Assembly: GCA_036365455.1 (NCBI GenBank)
Contig: JAWQUS010000017.1
Span: 2,604,001 to 2,668,000, forward strand
DNA: 64,000 bases
From: Macrosoma leucophasiata
Taxonomy: Eukaryota; Arthropoda; Insecta; Lepidoptera; Hedylidae
Direction of reading: 5' to 3'
Part shown: positions 47,396 to 57,573 of the stretch, piece after piece
How positions within the stretch are numbered: position 1 is the stretch's first letter
Layout of the letters: the number at the start of each line of letters is the position of its first letter
Made by a program: the position numbers and the translations under genes
The notes under the pieces: generated by a model
What the model saw: the letters and a program-made list of their open reading frames with translations, nothing else
Databases searched by the model: none
Told to the model about the DNA's origin: nothing

Positions 47396-47989
47396 TTTGT
47401 TTGCAGTTAGAATTGCAACTCAAAACCATCTTGGCGAATATGGCGGGCGATGTCATTTTGACAAATTCCACTAATAATAGATACTAATCGATTTCCAACT
47501 TAAAGAAATTCATTGGAACTTCTTTAGATTGATCGATTCGATACATCGTTTTTTTGTTAATAAGTTAATTTACCCATTTTTTGAGGTAGTGTTCGAACCA
47601 AAGCCGAGCTCGCAACATCCCCTTTATCTCTATACGCCAAGGCACGCTACGCCACTGCTCGTTTCATTACACGCACCGTCATATAGAAGAATGAAACAGA
47701 GCGATTCAGATTAGGTTCTAAGATTGGATTGCAAGGAGACACCAGTGTGGCCTAGAACCTAGTCATAAGATGAAGATTTGTTATATTAATTAAATTAACT
47801 TTATACACTTCTATTATTGATAACGCTTTTTGATGTTATTAACATTGGATGGTAAGTAATTTTTTTTTACGTATTGGAAGTGGCAAACTAGCAGGTTTAT
47901 TCCCGCTGTCCCCGAGTCCCGTGAATTAAAGTACTTTTGTTAATTATTTAAGATTACTTCCCGTTGTCCCCGTACTTTATCCCCGTTAA

Positions 47990-48253
47990 ACATGCAGTTC
48001 ACATTGATGTTAAGTGATGACTGCAGCCTATATTATAGACACCCACACGAAGACCAAGGTCAAAATGCAGATACGGTACCACTCCTGAGGCCTAAGGTGT
48101 TATGCCTCTGTGCCGGAAATTACAGGTCCGTACATTACCACCTGACCGGAACAGGATAGTGCTGAACACCATTTAGCAGCAAGTACATTAGGTAACGCGG
48201 TGGTGCCTACGCCCACGAGCTCCGTCACTGGAGCTCTACCACCAGTGAATTAT
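47990..48253 (-). repeat. Family A copy, near full length
   Basis: Inverse copy from CATGCAGTTCACATTGATG to GGAGCTCTACCACCAGTG, with a small internal deletion (GAACACCATTTAGC). Confidence 0.82.
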
Positions 48254-49240
48254 TGACTTGATTTAGCAAGTCCTTGACAGATGTAACGCAATGTTATTAG
48301 GGTCATTGATCTAACAATAAAAAAAAATTAACGTACGTTGCCATGAAGCCTGCCTCCGAATATACCGTTTTTCAGGTTAAATGAGAGGACATTATTTTGA
48401 AGCCAACACGACCATATTAAAGACAAAATGGTTGTTTGGGATCTTATATTAAGTACTTGATCGATGATTGGGTCCGATGAGAAATTTATAGTTAAGTAGT
48501 AGTTGATCACCTTCACAAATCCTCACTTGATTGAGCTCTTTACTTGAATAAACAACTTATACAACGTGTATCAGGATTGAATGTACAACCCGAAACTAGT
48601 TTGTTCATTTGGTGAACAGTCAATACAAACGAAAATGAGACTAACGTCTATCCAAAATAAAATTCTAGTCTCAACAAGTTTATTAGAACTCGTTGAGACA
48701 TATATTAAGAAATAAAATAGTGAAAATTAATCTTATTACTAGCGAGTGATAAAGGGTACGCAGGTTACGCTACATCACATTGCGACAGTGTACTTGTGTG
48801 AGTTGTTTTGTGTCGTAAGTAGAGGTGGGGTAAGTATGCATGCATAGGGTGTGCATACTGTTCGTACAAGTTGAGGACAACTTGTTTCGTAAATAAAAAA
48901 TATTAAATACTTAAACATTTAATTTCAGTTCATGTATTATGATTATAACTAGATTTTCTAATCGAGGTGTTTAAGGGTGTGCATTACTCCTGTTACATTT
49001 TGTATAGGCTGCATACATCTTATCGATTTCATCTTTACTATACCTATCTAGTATCATTCGTGTTCCAGTTACATAGCTATGTAGCTGTAGTAAATACCAC
49101 AGAGATGAAACAAGTTAGGCATCAGCGGTCAAAATCTGAACTGCATGCTAGTTTACCACCATCATACCATAAAAAAACTGAACTGCAGCTCTAACTTTAG
49201 TATATTCATTCATGTATTTATTATTGGAACGAATTTTATG
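48254..49240. other. Intergenic, nothing recognised
   Basis: AT-rich with only short open frames. Repeated GGTGTGCATAC words near 48835-48860. Confidence 0.45.
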
Positions 49241-49245
49241 CATAA

Positions 49246-49535
49246 CTAGTTGACCCGGCAATCTTCGTATTGCCTCACAATGATATAATGTGTCAAAGGT
49301 TTGATATATATATATATATCAAATCCATATATATATATATATGGATTTGTATGGAAAAATGAAAATGTGGTTTTTACTAATTTCCTTCAATTTTTTCATA
49401 TTTTCGTACCTATTAAACCTTCCCTGGACTTCCAAAAATAATTCAAAACCAAAATTAACCAAACCGGTCCACCCGTTCTCGAATTTTAGCAAGACTAACG
49501 AACAGCAATTGATTTTTATACATATAGATAGAAGA
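49246..49535 (-). mobile_element. Helitron-like element with (TA)n hairpins
   Basis: The minus-strand 3' end is GCCGGGTCAACTAG before T. GTATTGCCTCACAATGA and CCAAAACCAAAATTAACC-type blocks resemble the copy at 58360-58704. Two back-to-back (AT)n palindromes occupy 49301-49347. Confidence 0.6.
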
Positions 49536-49630
49536 AATGTGTGACAGATCACTTCGGTGCTTTATTTGTTTAGTGATAAAGTCTAATTTGCAATGGTTTT
49601 AGATCACTGGAAACTTCTTCGATGGTGGAC

Positions 49631-49875
49631 GATGGCAAACAATGAAGTTCACATGATGGTAATAGATTTTTGTATAAAAAAATCGTAGGCCAAAATGCAG
49701 ATGCGTTGTCACCCCTGAAGTCTAAATTGTTCTGCTTCTGTTATAGTAATTAGTATTACGGAGCTATACATTACCATCTAACAGAAACACGATAATGCTG
49801 AAACACTACTATTACGCAGCAAATTAGTTAGAAACGCTGCTGCTTACGGCCTGGAAATCCGACATTGAAACTCTA
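49631..49875 (-). repeat. Family A copy, highly diverged
   Basis: Inverse copy with many changes (AAAATGCAGATGCGTTGTCACCCC is the best-preserved block). Confidence 0.7.
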
Positions 49876-50123
49876 ACAATACTCTTGAATATTCTTATTT
49901 TATACTGCCTCTCGTATCACCAAAGCATAATATTCAAAGTCAGATCGTATGCATCAAAAAGCGTTATCAAAACGTTAAATCAATATCCGCTTCTGCAGAG
50001 TTTTGTACATGTTAGTTACGTAGTATACATTTGTTAAATACACTATTGTCAACGTTAGAGGCATGTTACTTAATGTTGCGAACAGAACACATATACGATG
50101 TCATAGTATCGAGATGTTGAACA

Positions 50124-50247
50124 GCCGTACCATGATGAAATGCTATAAGCTTTGTCTTCGTTTCTCCATACGCACTGTCACATAAGACGATTGAAACAAG
50201 ATTAAGACCGCACCTAAACTGAATCGGAATAAGAGGTCATGGTACGG
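50124..50247. mobile_element. Family K MITE, second copy
   Basis: Ends CCGTACCATGA and TCATGGTACGG are exact 11-bp inverses. The internal CTTTGTCTTCGTTTC and CACTGTCACATAAGACGA blocks are shared, inverted, with 16003-16146. Confidence 0.72.
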
Positions 50248-50539
50248 GTAAAGATCTAAGATAAAATTTTTTTCGGCTTTCACTGCTAGATGGCGCGGTT
50301 ATAATAAATTGGAATAACAAATTCGAATCCAAAAGTGGATAAAATTGAATGAAATCCGTCTCCTACTATTTATTATTTGGATAAAAATGTAGAACAAAAA
50401 TATGACAAAGAAGTATGTTGTATAACAACCTCACTTAACACATAGGCATTATTGTCAATAGTCATTACCCAACACCAACAAAAAGAATGGACACAGGAGC
50501 GTTGAACATTAATTTGATAAAACTTTTTTATTAACATTT

Positions 50540-50665
50540 TCGCAAGCTTCATACATTGTAGAAATCATATGTGCGGTTTTTCTCGCGTATACCACAACTC
50601 CCAACTTCTTAAACTACCCGACGTTTCGGTCGCTTGCCAGCTACCGTGGTCAAGGGCAGACTGTG
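50540..50665 (-). repeat. Penelope-like 3' tail
   Basis: The reverse complement contains CTGCCCTTGACCACGGTAGC, AAGCGACCGAAACGTCGGG and TATACGCGAGAAAAACCGC, matching the tail at 1190-1290. Confidence 0.6.
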
Positions 50666-51920
50666 TTTTTTAATTAATCCAGGATTCTATTTCAAAGAGG
50701 GTAAGGACCAACAACCATACGTAATCGCAGTCGGTTGATTAAAAGTTTAAATAAGTACTAAACGTTTTAAAGAACGATCCGTTTATAATTAAATAGAAAC
50801 AATTATCGTGACTTATATGTGATCTGTAAACACAAGTATCATGCCGCAAAATTATTCATCACACTAGGAGAAATTTACAAGGAGTATTAATGTACGGTGG
50901 GTTGACGAGAACAAGTTTAGTATAGAGGTTTGGAAATTAATTATAAACCATTTTTTAATTTGTTAGAAAATATTTTCTACTTATTAAACGATTAAAAAAA
51001 ATAGTACGTTATTTAAAAAAAAAAACCTGTGGTCAACTGTTAGTAGAGTATTATCATTTTGTTATTGCCCATGACGTTTAATAATAGGCGCGTCATACGC
51101 ATATATTATGCCACGACAAAAAACCAGCATAACGATGATGAAGTGTCAGTAGCTCCTAACTCACCGTAACATACAAGAAAAAACTTACAGTAGAGATATA
51201 GTTCTCAGAATTCAATTTTATTGCATTACAATTTTGTAGTTAGGACCTATTGACACTTCCAACGTCGATAAATGTATTTCATACAGTCCGCGTGGAAAGG
51301 GAAACCTATATACCAAATCTGTTGTTAAAAAGAAATGGATATACTTTTTGTAGTGGTCCCTACTTGCTACCGTAGAAATGCGGTTAACGCGTATATTTGT
51401 AAAACGTCATTGGTTGTGCCCTAGCGAAACCGTTTACATTAAGCTGTTGAAAAGCGGCCGGACCTATGCGACCCGATGCGTACGCGCAACAAATATTTGT
51501 GTGTGTACAAAGCCTTGACTTAAATGTCATTTGTATATTTAGTTTTAGTTGGTAAGTCGGTTTTATTTGGGGCCTATTGCGTAAATATTTCGTTAATTTT
51601 TCATCCTAGCATGATGATTCACAGCGCTGTATGTCTTAAACATAATTGGGAAATGCCCACCATCAAACAAACTACCTAAACAAAAAAAAAAAAGCTTCAT
51701 AACAAAATAGATAATTCTAGAATATTTTTAATAATTTCCCTGATAACACAATTAAATAAATCACTTTCGTTTCAGTAAAAGCGTGGTCAATTTACGCGCA
51801 CGCAATTTAACGCGTGTCATAATAAAAGTTTCAACAAATAGCCGGTAAAGAGAACAAAATGGCGACGATCCTGCAATATTACCATTACAAAATTACAGTA
51901 TCCAAAAATTACAGTATAAA
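50666..51920. other. Intergenic, nothing recognised
   Basis: AT-rich, with no open frame or repeat recognised beyond homopolymer runs. Confidence 0.45.
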
Positions 51921-52068
51921 ACCCCCTTATTCATAAACGTATTTTAGCTAAAGTGTTGCTAATCTCTGCTTTGTCCTTTTCTATCCTGCTCATTTGACAA
52001 TGCAACTGATAAAGACAAAGCATTCTATAGCTGAAACGTATCTAATGTACGTTTATGAATAAGGGGGT
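51921..52068. mobile_element. Family I MITE, 148 bp
   Basis: Perfect 21-bp inverted ends beginning ACCCCCTTATTCATAAACGT. A second complete copy is at 59687-59834 and a half copy at 16186-16215. Confidence 0.85.
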
Positions 52069-52097
52069 TAGTATCTAATAATGTTCATCGACCTTAG

Positions 52098-52320
52098 GAA
52101 GGAGACTTCGGCTTGTTTCGGATCCGTAGAGCGTTATCTCTTTCGCACCTTAGAGCTGAACAAATCCGGAATGTGACGTTTGTCGACCATTTTGATCAAG
52201 TTTTGACCAACACCGGACTATCAGAGCTTACGTAGGCAGTGTGCGGCAGAGATACCGTTCTACATAGTCGAAACTAGCCGATTGTCTCTTTCGTAGGCTC
52301 GATTTGCAGTATTTCTCTCT
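52098..52320 (+). mobile_element. Family H MITE
   Basis: GGAGACTTCGGCTTGTTTCGG to GGCTCGATTTGCAGTATTTC. Uninterrupted copy useful for defining the insertion at 61660. Confidence 0.7.
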
Positions 52321-52805
52321 GGGTGCTGTATTCAAATATTTCTGTCATTGTCATTCACATGAAAAAAAAAAGGACGAAAGTAATTTATCGTTACCATGAT
52401 TCCCATGATTTATTATCTTTTCTGTTTCAAAATTTCCTTTTACGTTTTGAACGTGAACGTCATTAAAAATAGATAAAATCAGTGACAGCAATATATGAAA
52501 TAATTGTTAAAGGCAATATTGAAGCAGTTTTTGAGTAACAGTAACGTAACTACATAGAAATTGACCGGTCATTATATCAACGTAGCAAACAAAGTCTACA
52601 GCATTGAGATCAAATTGCTGCAGATAAAATTAAACTTGCAAGAGTCAATGAGTTGAGAAGATTAATACTATTATGTCGTCGCTGATGTACAATATTTAAC
52701 ACGTCCACAATACTAGACATGGACGTAGAACCTTGCCGAGAGTGTGTCAGCTAAACCTCCCCTCCCCCAGACATAAAACATACTTTAATTTATAGTAAAC
52801 TAGCT

Positions 52806-52935
52806 TTTGAAGCGCGCATGGCCCCAAATCCGTGTCTCCATCAATCCGCATTGGAGCAGCATGGTGGAGTAAGCTCCAGGCCTCCCTTCTAAAAGGGGAG
52901 AGACTCGTGTCAAGCAGTGGGACGTATAATGGGGT
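52806..52935 (+). repeat. Family F repeat, 5'-truncated
   Basis: Keeps ATCAATCCGCATTGGAGCAGC and the GTGTCAAGCAGTGGGACGTATA tail. Confidence 0.7.
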
Positions 52936-52968
52936 GCCATTTTTATTATTATATAAACTAGCTTTTGC

Positions 52969-53213
52969 GAAGTCAGGGATTAGTCCGCGTGAAATTTGTG
53001 ACTAAAATGACGGGCTTCCATACAAACTGTCATTTATTTAAACACTTTAAGGATTTATTAACGAAAAGTAGTCTGTATCCTTCACAGAGTCTCGAACTAT
53101 CTCTATTCCAAGTTTCATGTAAATCGGTTCAGCCGTTTTGACTTGAAAGTGGAACATACAGACAGGCAGACAAACATACCCATTTTCACATGCATAATAT
53201 TAGTAGGGATTTG
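52969..53213 (-). mobile_element. Short non-autonomous Helitron
   Basis: Plus-strand left end ACTAGCTTTTGCGAAGTC (minus 3' end CTAG before T). The right end CATAATATTAGTAGGGA mirrors TCCCTACTAATATTATG. Contains AAATCGGTTCAGCCGTTTTGAC. Confidence 0.75.
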
Positions 53214-53385
53214 ACTGACAGTTTCCATAAATTTACTGCATTACCCTGCTCCCCCTATTCTCGCCTAGATAGAGCCCCATACGTTGCACTGTTTGTACTA
53301 TTATCAAAACAATTTTATTATCTTACCGTGAATCGTTTCAAAGATTTGTTCAATTACGGGTCCAATTTTTAGCATCAAATTATTG

Positions 53386-53592
53386 ACGACCTGGTTAATC
53401 CAGCGCTAGCGGTACGAAACTACCGTTTGATTCGAAAGGTCGTGATTTCAATCCCCGCGCCGGAACAAATATTTGTATGGCCTACAAATATTTGTTTCGG
53501 GTCTGGGTGTTTGTGTATGTGTTGTATGTGTACAACGGCATCTACGACACAGGTTTATATAACACCTAATGTGGAGCAGTGAGGGTATTAAA
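53386..53592 (+). mobile_element. Family B SINE, diverged
   Basis: Head GACCTGGTTAATCCAGCG with a mutated B-box (ATTTCAATCCCC), body as in the other copies. Confidence 0.78.
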
Positions 53593-53827
53593 AAAAAAAC
53601 TACACATCTATTCATAAAAAAAGTAGAGGTCTAAAGCTTTTCTTTTCAACTCAATTGACTCAAAGCAGTTTAAAATGTCCATCAATAGGTGGGTATCATT
53701 GTACTGTAACAGCAACGGAACTTTAAAGGCGTTCATTATAAAAATTAATTATATTTTGTACAATTTTCTATTACGTATCCTTTCAGTAGAAACAGCGTAT
53801 ACAAATGAGGCAGTGTTTTATTGAGAA

Positions 53828-55251
53828 CTAGCTGCTGCCCGCAACGTCGTCTGCGTGAAGGCAACAACATAAGCAAACAACTTTTAAAATAGCATTAAAT
53901 TAAAACTATAAGTTTTTTTGCAAGCGAAGCAAGTGAAGGGAGTCATATGGGAATCCTGCTGAGTTCAGTCATAAGATGTGACTGAAGGAAATAGACAAAA
54001 TAATGCAGGAATATATTCCCGGACACAAAAGAGTAAGAATACGCACAAAGGTATCAAACCTTACAACACTTTCCTATAAACTACGTTGGTAGTTATTCTT
54101 CCGGGAACCAAAATGTAATGAGGGTCAGGACTGGTGACGCGGTAGCAAGCGACGTACAGTTGCCCGTGTGAGAAGCCACTCGTCCTGAGGTTAACACCCG
54201 TTGCCCTCAGTGTCTGCCCCTGCGACTTATTGATGGTCATCGCGAAGCAAACATTCAACTGTACGCGCTTGAACTGGAACGTTATGAGGTATGAGGGGAA
54301 TGCGTGGTAAAAATACTGCCTCACCAATGCCACAACCCGTAGGAATTTCCGCCTCAATGGTGTGTCTGTGGTGCGAGATGACTTTAAGTCCCGTTATACA
54401 ACTTCGGAGGAGATAAGTTCCGAAGAAGCATAATCGGGATACCTACCTTCAGCTTAATGGTATGTGATGGAAGTCCGCTTCCTGACAGGAAGTTCAGAAA
54501 TGCCATGGAATAATGTGAGGTGTCATCTTGCTCGACGACAGTATTTATGGAGGTGTAGACCACTTCATTTCCTATTAATTGCTGCAGCCTGATCATTTTT
54601 GGACGTTAAAATGCCTCGCTCACACACCCAAAACGCTGGTGCGGTATACGACTGATGTCCCGAGAGACACCGAGAATGAGTTCTTCTAAGCTGGATACTT
54701 CTCTGCCGGAAGACTCTGGAAGCACCATCTGTCCACCTCTCTCTTCTGGTAGAGTGCTTTCGCGAAGACTTAGAAGGACATCAGAAAATTCTTGAGTGCA
54801 TTGTCACTGAGCCGAGCTCTCATATTAATGATCAAGAGCAGCGTACGAACTCGTTAAGATCGTGACAACAAAGCATTCACCTCGTCAGCTCTCGATCTTC
54901 ACGTCACCACGGGAAACGTTTGCCGGAAATCGTCAGTGAACAGTAATGTGACACCACCCACTCAAATATTCGTTCCTGCGGATGTCCTGCTGGGTTCTGT
55001 CCACGGCCTCAACTGCCTTTCTATTGGCCTTCGTACACTCATCCCATACAATCAGGGAGCAATCCTTGAGCACGTGTCCCTTATCGCTGTTACATGACAT
55101 ACCAAAAACAGTCGTTTCGGCGCTCTCTAAATGTAAGGGAATTTTAAACATGGCATGTGCTGTCTTGCTTTCCGGAAGCAGTGTGGCAGCAATTCCCGAC
55201 GCTACAGCACATACAGACTCGCGGATTTTACTGTTTTATTATAAGTATAGA
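53828..55251 (-). mobile_element. Helitron with defined ends, internally decayed
   Basis: The minus-strand 5' end reads TCTATACTTATAATAAAACAG after an A. The 3' end reads GCGGGCAGCAGCTAG before a T, with a CGCA...TGCG hairpin just upstream. A|T insertion, 5' TC and 3' CTAG are the Helitron rules. About 1.42 kb remains, carrying helicase coding pieces only. No Rep (HUH) domain was seen. Confidence 0.85.
54061..55240 (-). pseudogene. Helitron Pif1-type helicase fragments
   Basis: From the 5' side, VASGIAATLLPESKTAHAMFK leads into LIVWDECTKANRKAVEAVDR (Walker B region, DEC instead of DEA). A disrupted middle follows, then KVGIPIMLLRNLSP and finally CFAMTINKSQGQTL (helicase motif V/VI region) with FSHGQLYVACYRV. 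Frameshifts and stops separate the pieces (55240-54933, 54596-54384, 54357-54061). Confidence 0.85.
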
Positions 55252-55344
55252 TTTCAATGCATAATGGGGTTTATACTATAGCGATCAGGTATTGAATTGC
55301 TTACGTCTTTGGAAACTCAAAAGTATTAAGACATTAATTTTTCA

Positions 55345-55515
55345 TATGGGGTAGTTCATAAATTACGTCACGCTAAACATCCCTCTCCACGCAAAGGGGA
55401 AAAAGAGGGGGGAGTCGTCGAAAATATAGATTTTTCCTTTCTTCTTAATATGTACCATTACACTTGACATCACTCCCCCGTCTCCCCGCGTATTTTATGA
55501 ATAATCCCTATGATA
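55345..55515. mobile_element. MITE related to 2653-3006
   Basis: GGGTAGTTCATAAATTACGTCACG at the left and the inverse of AGGGATTATTCATAAAATACGCG at the right, with GGGGAAAAAGAGGGGGGAG and CTCCCCCGTCTCCCC near the ends. Confidence 0.55.
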
Positions 55516-56341
55516 CAACTTGTAGAATGTCACTGCAAACAGAGAAATATTTCCATTGTTACATTGTCTATTGTAAGTCAGGTACGAAACTACAAAAATG
55601 AATCTGGTAACATTAAATTCAGTTGCTGTCACAACACTCGCAAGTATTGTCTGTTACGAAAAATACTAACTAATATCGAAATCGACCGCCAGAGCGCGCT
55701 CTTATCTAAAATAAAATTTAAACATACTTTATTATAAACAGAAAGAGATACATCTATCCCTTTCACGAGAGCTGAACAGGTCGCCCTGGCGTCAATAGAG
55801 CTACACTTAAAAAAAACTGACGTAGAAAACATCCTCGCTCTAACGCTTGACGCGCGAAAGAGACAAAAGTCAAAAGTCTTCGCATCCTACACACGTAGGG
55901 GTTACACCGTTACACTAATCACTGTTCATTTTAAAAACAAAACTTAAAAAAACACATTATTTAACTATATTAAATCTATATGTATATTTGAATAGAAGCT
56001 GGAGGGCCTAACGAGTGAAAATAAATAGGAGACGGGAGTGTTGCGGCCTCCCTCATTTGTACAAAAGCCGGTTATCTGAAAAATACAAAAATACATTTAA
56101 AAATATACATTCCATCGTCAATTTATAATAAAAAAACAAATAGTAGACGACTAAAAACTTAAAGAATCAGGGCTAGTTCCAAATATCGATTTGTATAGGA
56201 ATAGTGAAAAAAAGATACAAGGTAGAACAGCTTAGAAATATTATCTAGAGAAGTGAAGAACATTTTCTGGTACCTATTTAAATTATTTTTAAATCTCGGT
56301 CGGTGTTTGGGGCGGGTAGTTAGGTACTCACGATATATTTT
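55516..56341 (-). other. Region downstream of CTDNEP1, possible 3' UTR end
   Basis: No gene seen. On the minus strand an AATAAA lies at 55733-55728. The CGTGAGTACC word at 56335-56326 resembles the GTGAGTAC in each minisatellite unit. Confidence 0.4.
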
Positions 56342-57455
56342 GAGGAGGGGGTGTGTACTCACGGTGTGTGTGCCGGCGGGCGGCTACCAGAGGCGGTGCA
56401 GGTGCAGGTTGTGTGTGGGGAGGGGGTAGAGGAGGGGGTGTGTACTCACGGTGTGTGTGCCGGCGGGCGGCTACCAGAGGCGGTGCAGGTGCAGGTTGTG
56501 TGTGGGGAGGGGGTAGAGGAGGGGGTGTGTACTCACGGTGTGTGTGCCGGCGGGCGGCTACCAGAGGCGGTGCAGGTGCAGGTTGTGTGTGGGGAGGGGG
56601 TAGAGGAGGGGGTGTGTACTCACGGTGTGTGTGCCGGCGGGCGGCTACCAGAGGCGGTGCAGGTGCAGGTTGTGTGTGGGGAGGGGGTAGAGGAGGGGGT
56701 GTGTACTCACGGTGTGTGTGCCGGCGGGCGGCTACCAGAGGCGGTGCAGGTGCAGGTTGTGTGTGGGGAGGGGGTAGAGGAGGGGGTGTGTACTCACGGT
56801 GTGTGTGCCGGCGGGCGGCTACCAGAGGCGGTGCAGGTGCAGGTTGTGTGTGGGGAGGGGGTAGAGGAGGGGGTGTGTACTCACGGTGTGTGTGCCGGCG
56901 GGCGGCTACCAGAGGCGGTGCAGGTGCAGGTTGTGTGTGGGGAGGGGGTAGAGGAGGGGGTGTGTACTCACGGTGTGTGTGCCGGCGGGCGGCTACCAGA
57001 GGCGGTGCAGGTGCAGGTTGTGTGTGGGGAGGGGGTAGAGGAGGGGGTGTGTACTCACGGTGTGTGTGCCGGCGGGCGGCTACCAGAGGCGGTGCAGGTG
57101 CAGGTTGTGTGTGGGGAGGGGGTAGAGGAGGGGGTGTGTACTCACGGTGTGTGTGCCGGCGGGCGGCTACCAGAGGCGGTGCAGGTGCAGGTTGTGTGTG
57201 GGGAGGGGGTAGAGGAGGGGGTGTGTACTCACGGTGTGTGTGCCGGCGGGCGGCTACCAGAGGCGGTGCAGGTGCAGGTTGTGTGTGGGGAGGGGGTAGA
57301 GGAGGGGGTGTGTACTCACGGTGTGTGTGCCGGCGGGCGGCTACCAGAGGCGGTGCAGGTGCAGGTTGTGTGTGGGGAGGGGGTAGAGGAGGGGGTGTGT
57401 ACTCACGGTGTGTGTGCCGGCGGGCGGCTACCAGAGGCGGTGCAGGTGCAGGTTG
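56342..57455 (-). repeat. 87-bp minisatellite overlapping the 3' end of the CTDNEP1 coding region
   Basis: About 12.8 head-to-tail units, essentially identical, period exactly 87 (TACTCACGG recurs at 56356, 56443, 56530 and so on to 57400). Each unit, read on minus, contains AACCTGCACCTGCACCGC, then CTC TGG TAG, that is the last eight CTDNEP1 codons plus stop. A CCGTGAGTAC word and a C-rich tract follow. The plus strand is G-rich. Because 87 is a multiple of 3 and only one frame carries TAG, other frames stay open for over 370 codons; these are not genes. Confidence 0.97.
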
Positions 57456-57573
57456 CGGGAGAGCACGGAGCGCACGTCGTGCGTGAAGCGCAGCGCGTCG
57501 AGGACGGGCAGCAGGTTGAGCAGCGCCACGTCCAGCGGGTCCGAGAACCACGACTTTATTGGGATCGCGTTAT
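57428..57573 (-). CDS. CTDNEP1: CTDNEP1 terminal exon
   Basis: [20 protein letters not shown] to NLHLHRLW and TAG at 57430-57428. Acceptor CCCTCGTCAG. The last 28 bases are the first unit of the 87-bp array. Confidence 0.94.

Noticed and set aside
56342..57455. CRISPR-like array because of the regular direct repeats
   Set aside because: There are no variable spacers: the whole 87-bp unit is repeated. The context is a eukaryotic gene end, so this is a minisatellite.
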